From Modestobacter sp. (lineage in GTDB: Bacteria > Actinomycetota > Actinomycetes > Mycobacteriales > Geodermatophilaceae), in the NCBI GenBank assembly GCA_025966175.1, contig JAOPVN010000518.1:1-5159 (forward strand): a stretch of 5,159 nt of DNA, given 5' to 3'. The notes beneath the pieces are model-generated. The model worked only from the letters and a program-made list of their open reading frames with translations, was not told where the DNA came from and searched no databases. Shown piece by piece: positions 5,103-5,159 of the stretch. Position 1 is the stretch's first letter. The number at the start of each line of letters is the position of its first letter. The position numbers were made by a program, and so were the translations under genes.

Positions 5103-5159
5103 GCGGTCATGGTGCCGGACCACCGTCGCGGGACCGGCAGGCGGCTCCCGCACCGGTCG

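Noticed and set aside
5103..5153. Start of serB at GTG 5153
   Set aside because: It adds 17 residues with no family support. It cannot be ruled out completely because the upstream context is cut by the window edge.
1..5159. CRISPR array, tRNA, rRNA, insertion sequence, phage or toxin-antitoxin genes
   Set aside because: No regularly spaced repeats, tRNA-like cloverleaf, transposase motifs or terminal repeats were seen; nearly the whole window is explained by housekeeping-type genes.

Overview
The window is very GC-rich, uses many GTG starts, and carries a gene neighbourhood typical of Actinomycetota (nicotinate phosphoribosyltransferase, ClpS, a DUF2017 protein and a JAMM peptidase of the Mec type). 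Protein features resemble the Mycobacterium tuberculosis counterparts closely. The overall look suggests a soil-type actinobacterium, possibly of the Geodermatophilaceae, but the family-level guess is inference only.

Layout from left to right. The left edge (1-111) is non-coding; it holds a perfect hairpin just after the Mec gene and, at the very edge on the minus strand, a strong Shine-Dalgarno sequence for a gene outside the window. mec (minus, 112-585) is divided by a 123-bp divergent promoter region from a short three-helix membrane protein gene (plus, about 709-1065). That gene runs tail-to-tail into, and overlaps by 62 bp, a DUF2017 gene (minus, 1004-1501), which follows clpS (minus, 1504-1800) by 2 bp. 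A 62-bp divergent region separates clpS from pncB (plus, 1863-3161). After a 91-bp gap containing a long imperfect palindrome comes pncA (plus, 3253-3822). serB (minus, 3846-5102) converges on pncA with 23 bp between stop codons and a shared hairpin.

Functionally there are four themes. PncA (nicotinamide to nicotinate) followed by PncB (nicotinate to nicotinate mononucleotide) form the Preiss-Handler NAD salvage route. ClpS delivers N-degron substrates to the Clp protease, and the DUF2017 gene is coupled to it. Mec in actinobacteria trims cysteine from a sulfur-carrier protein (CysO) in a cysteine biosynthesis route, and the edge Shine-Dalgarno fits a cysO-like gene coming next. SerB finishes serine synthesis, and phosphoserine/serine supplies the carbon skeleton for cysteine.

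The most notable regulatory pattern is that four genes (mec, the membrane gene, clpS, pncB) have a TANNNT -10 hexamer only 6-8 bases before the start codon, the arrangement expected for leaderless mRNAs. I found no clear new defence, mobile or biosynthetic system; the least explained item is the small membrane gene placed in opposite orientation inside the clpS-DUF2017-mec block.
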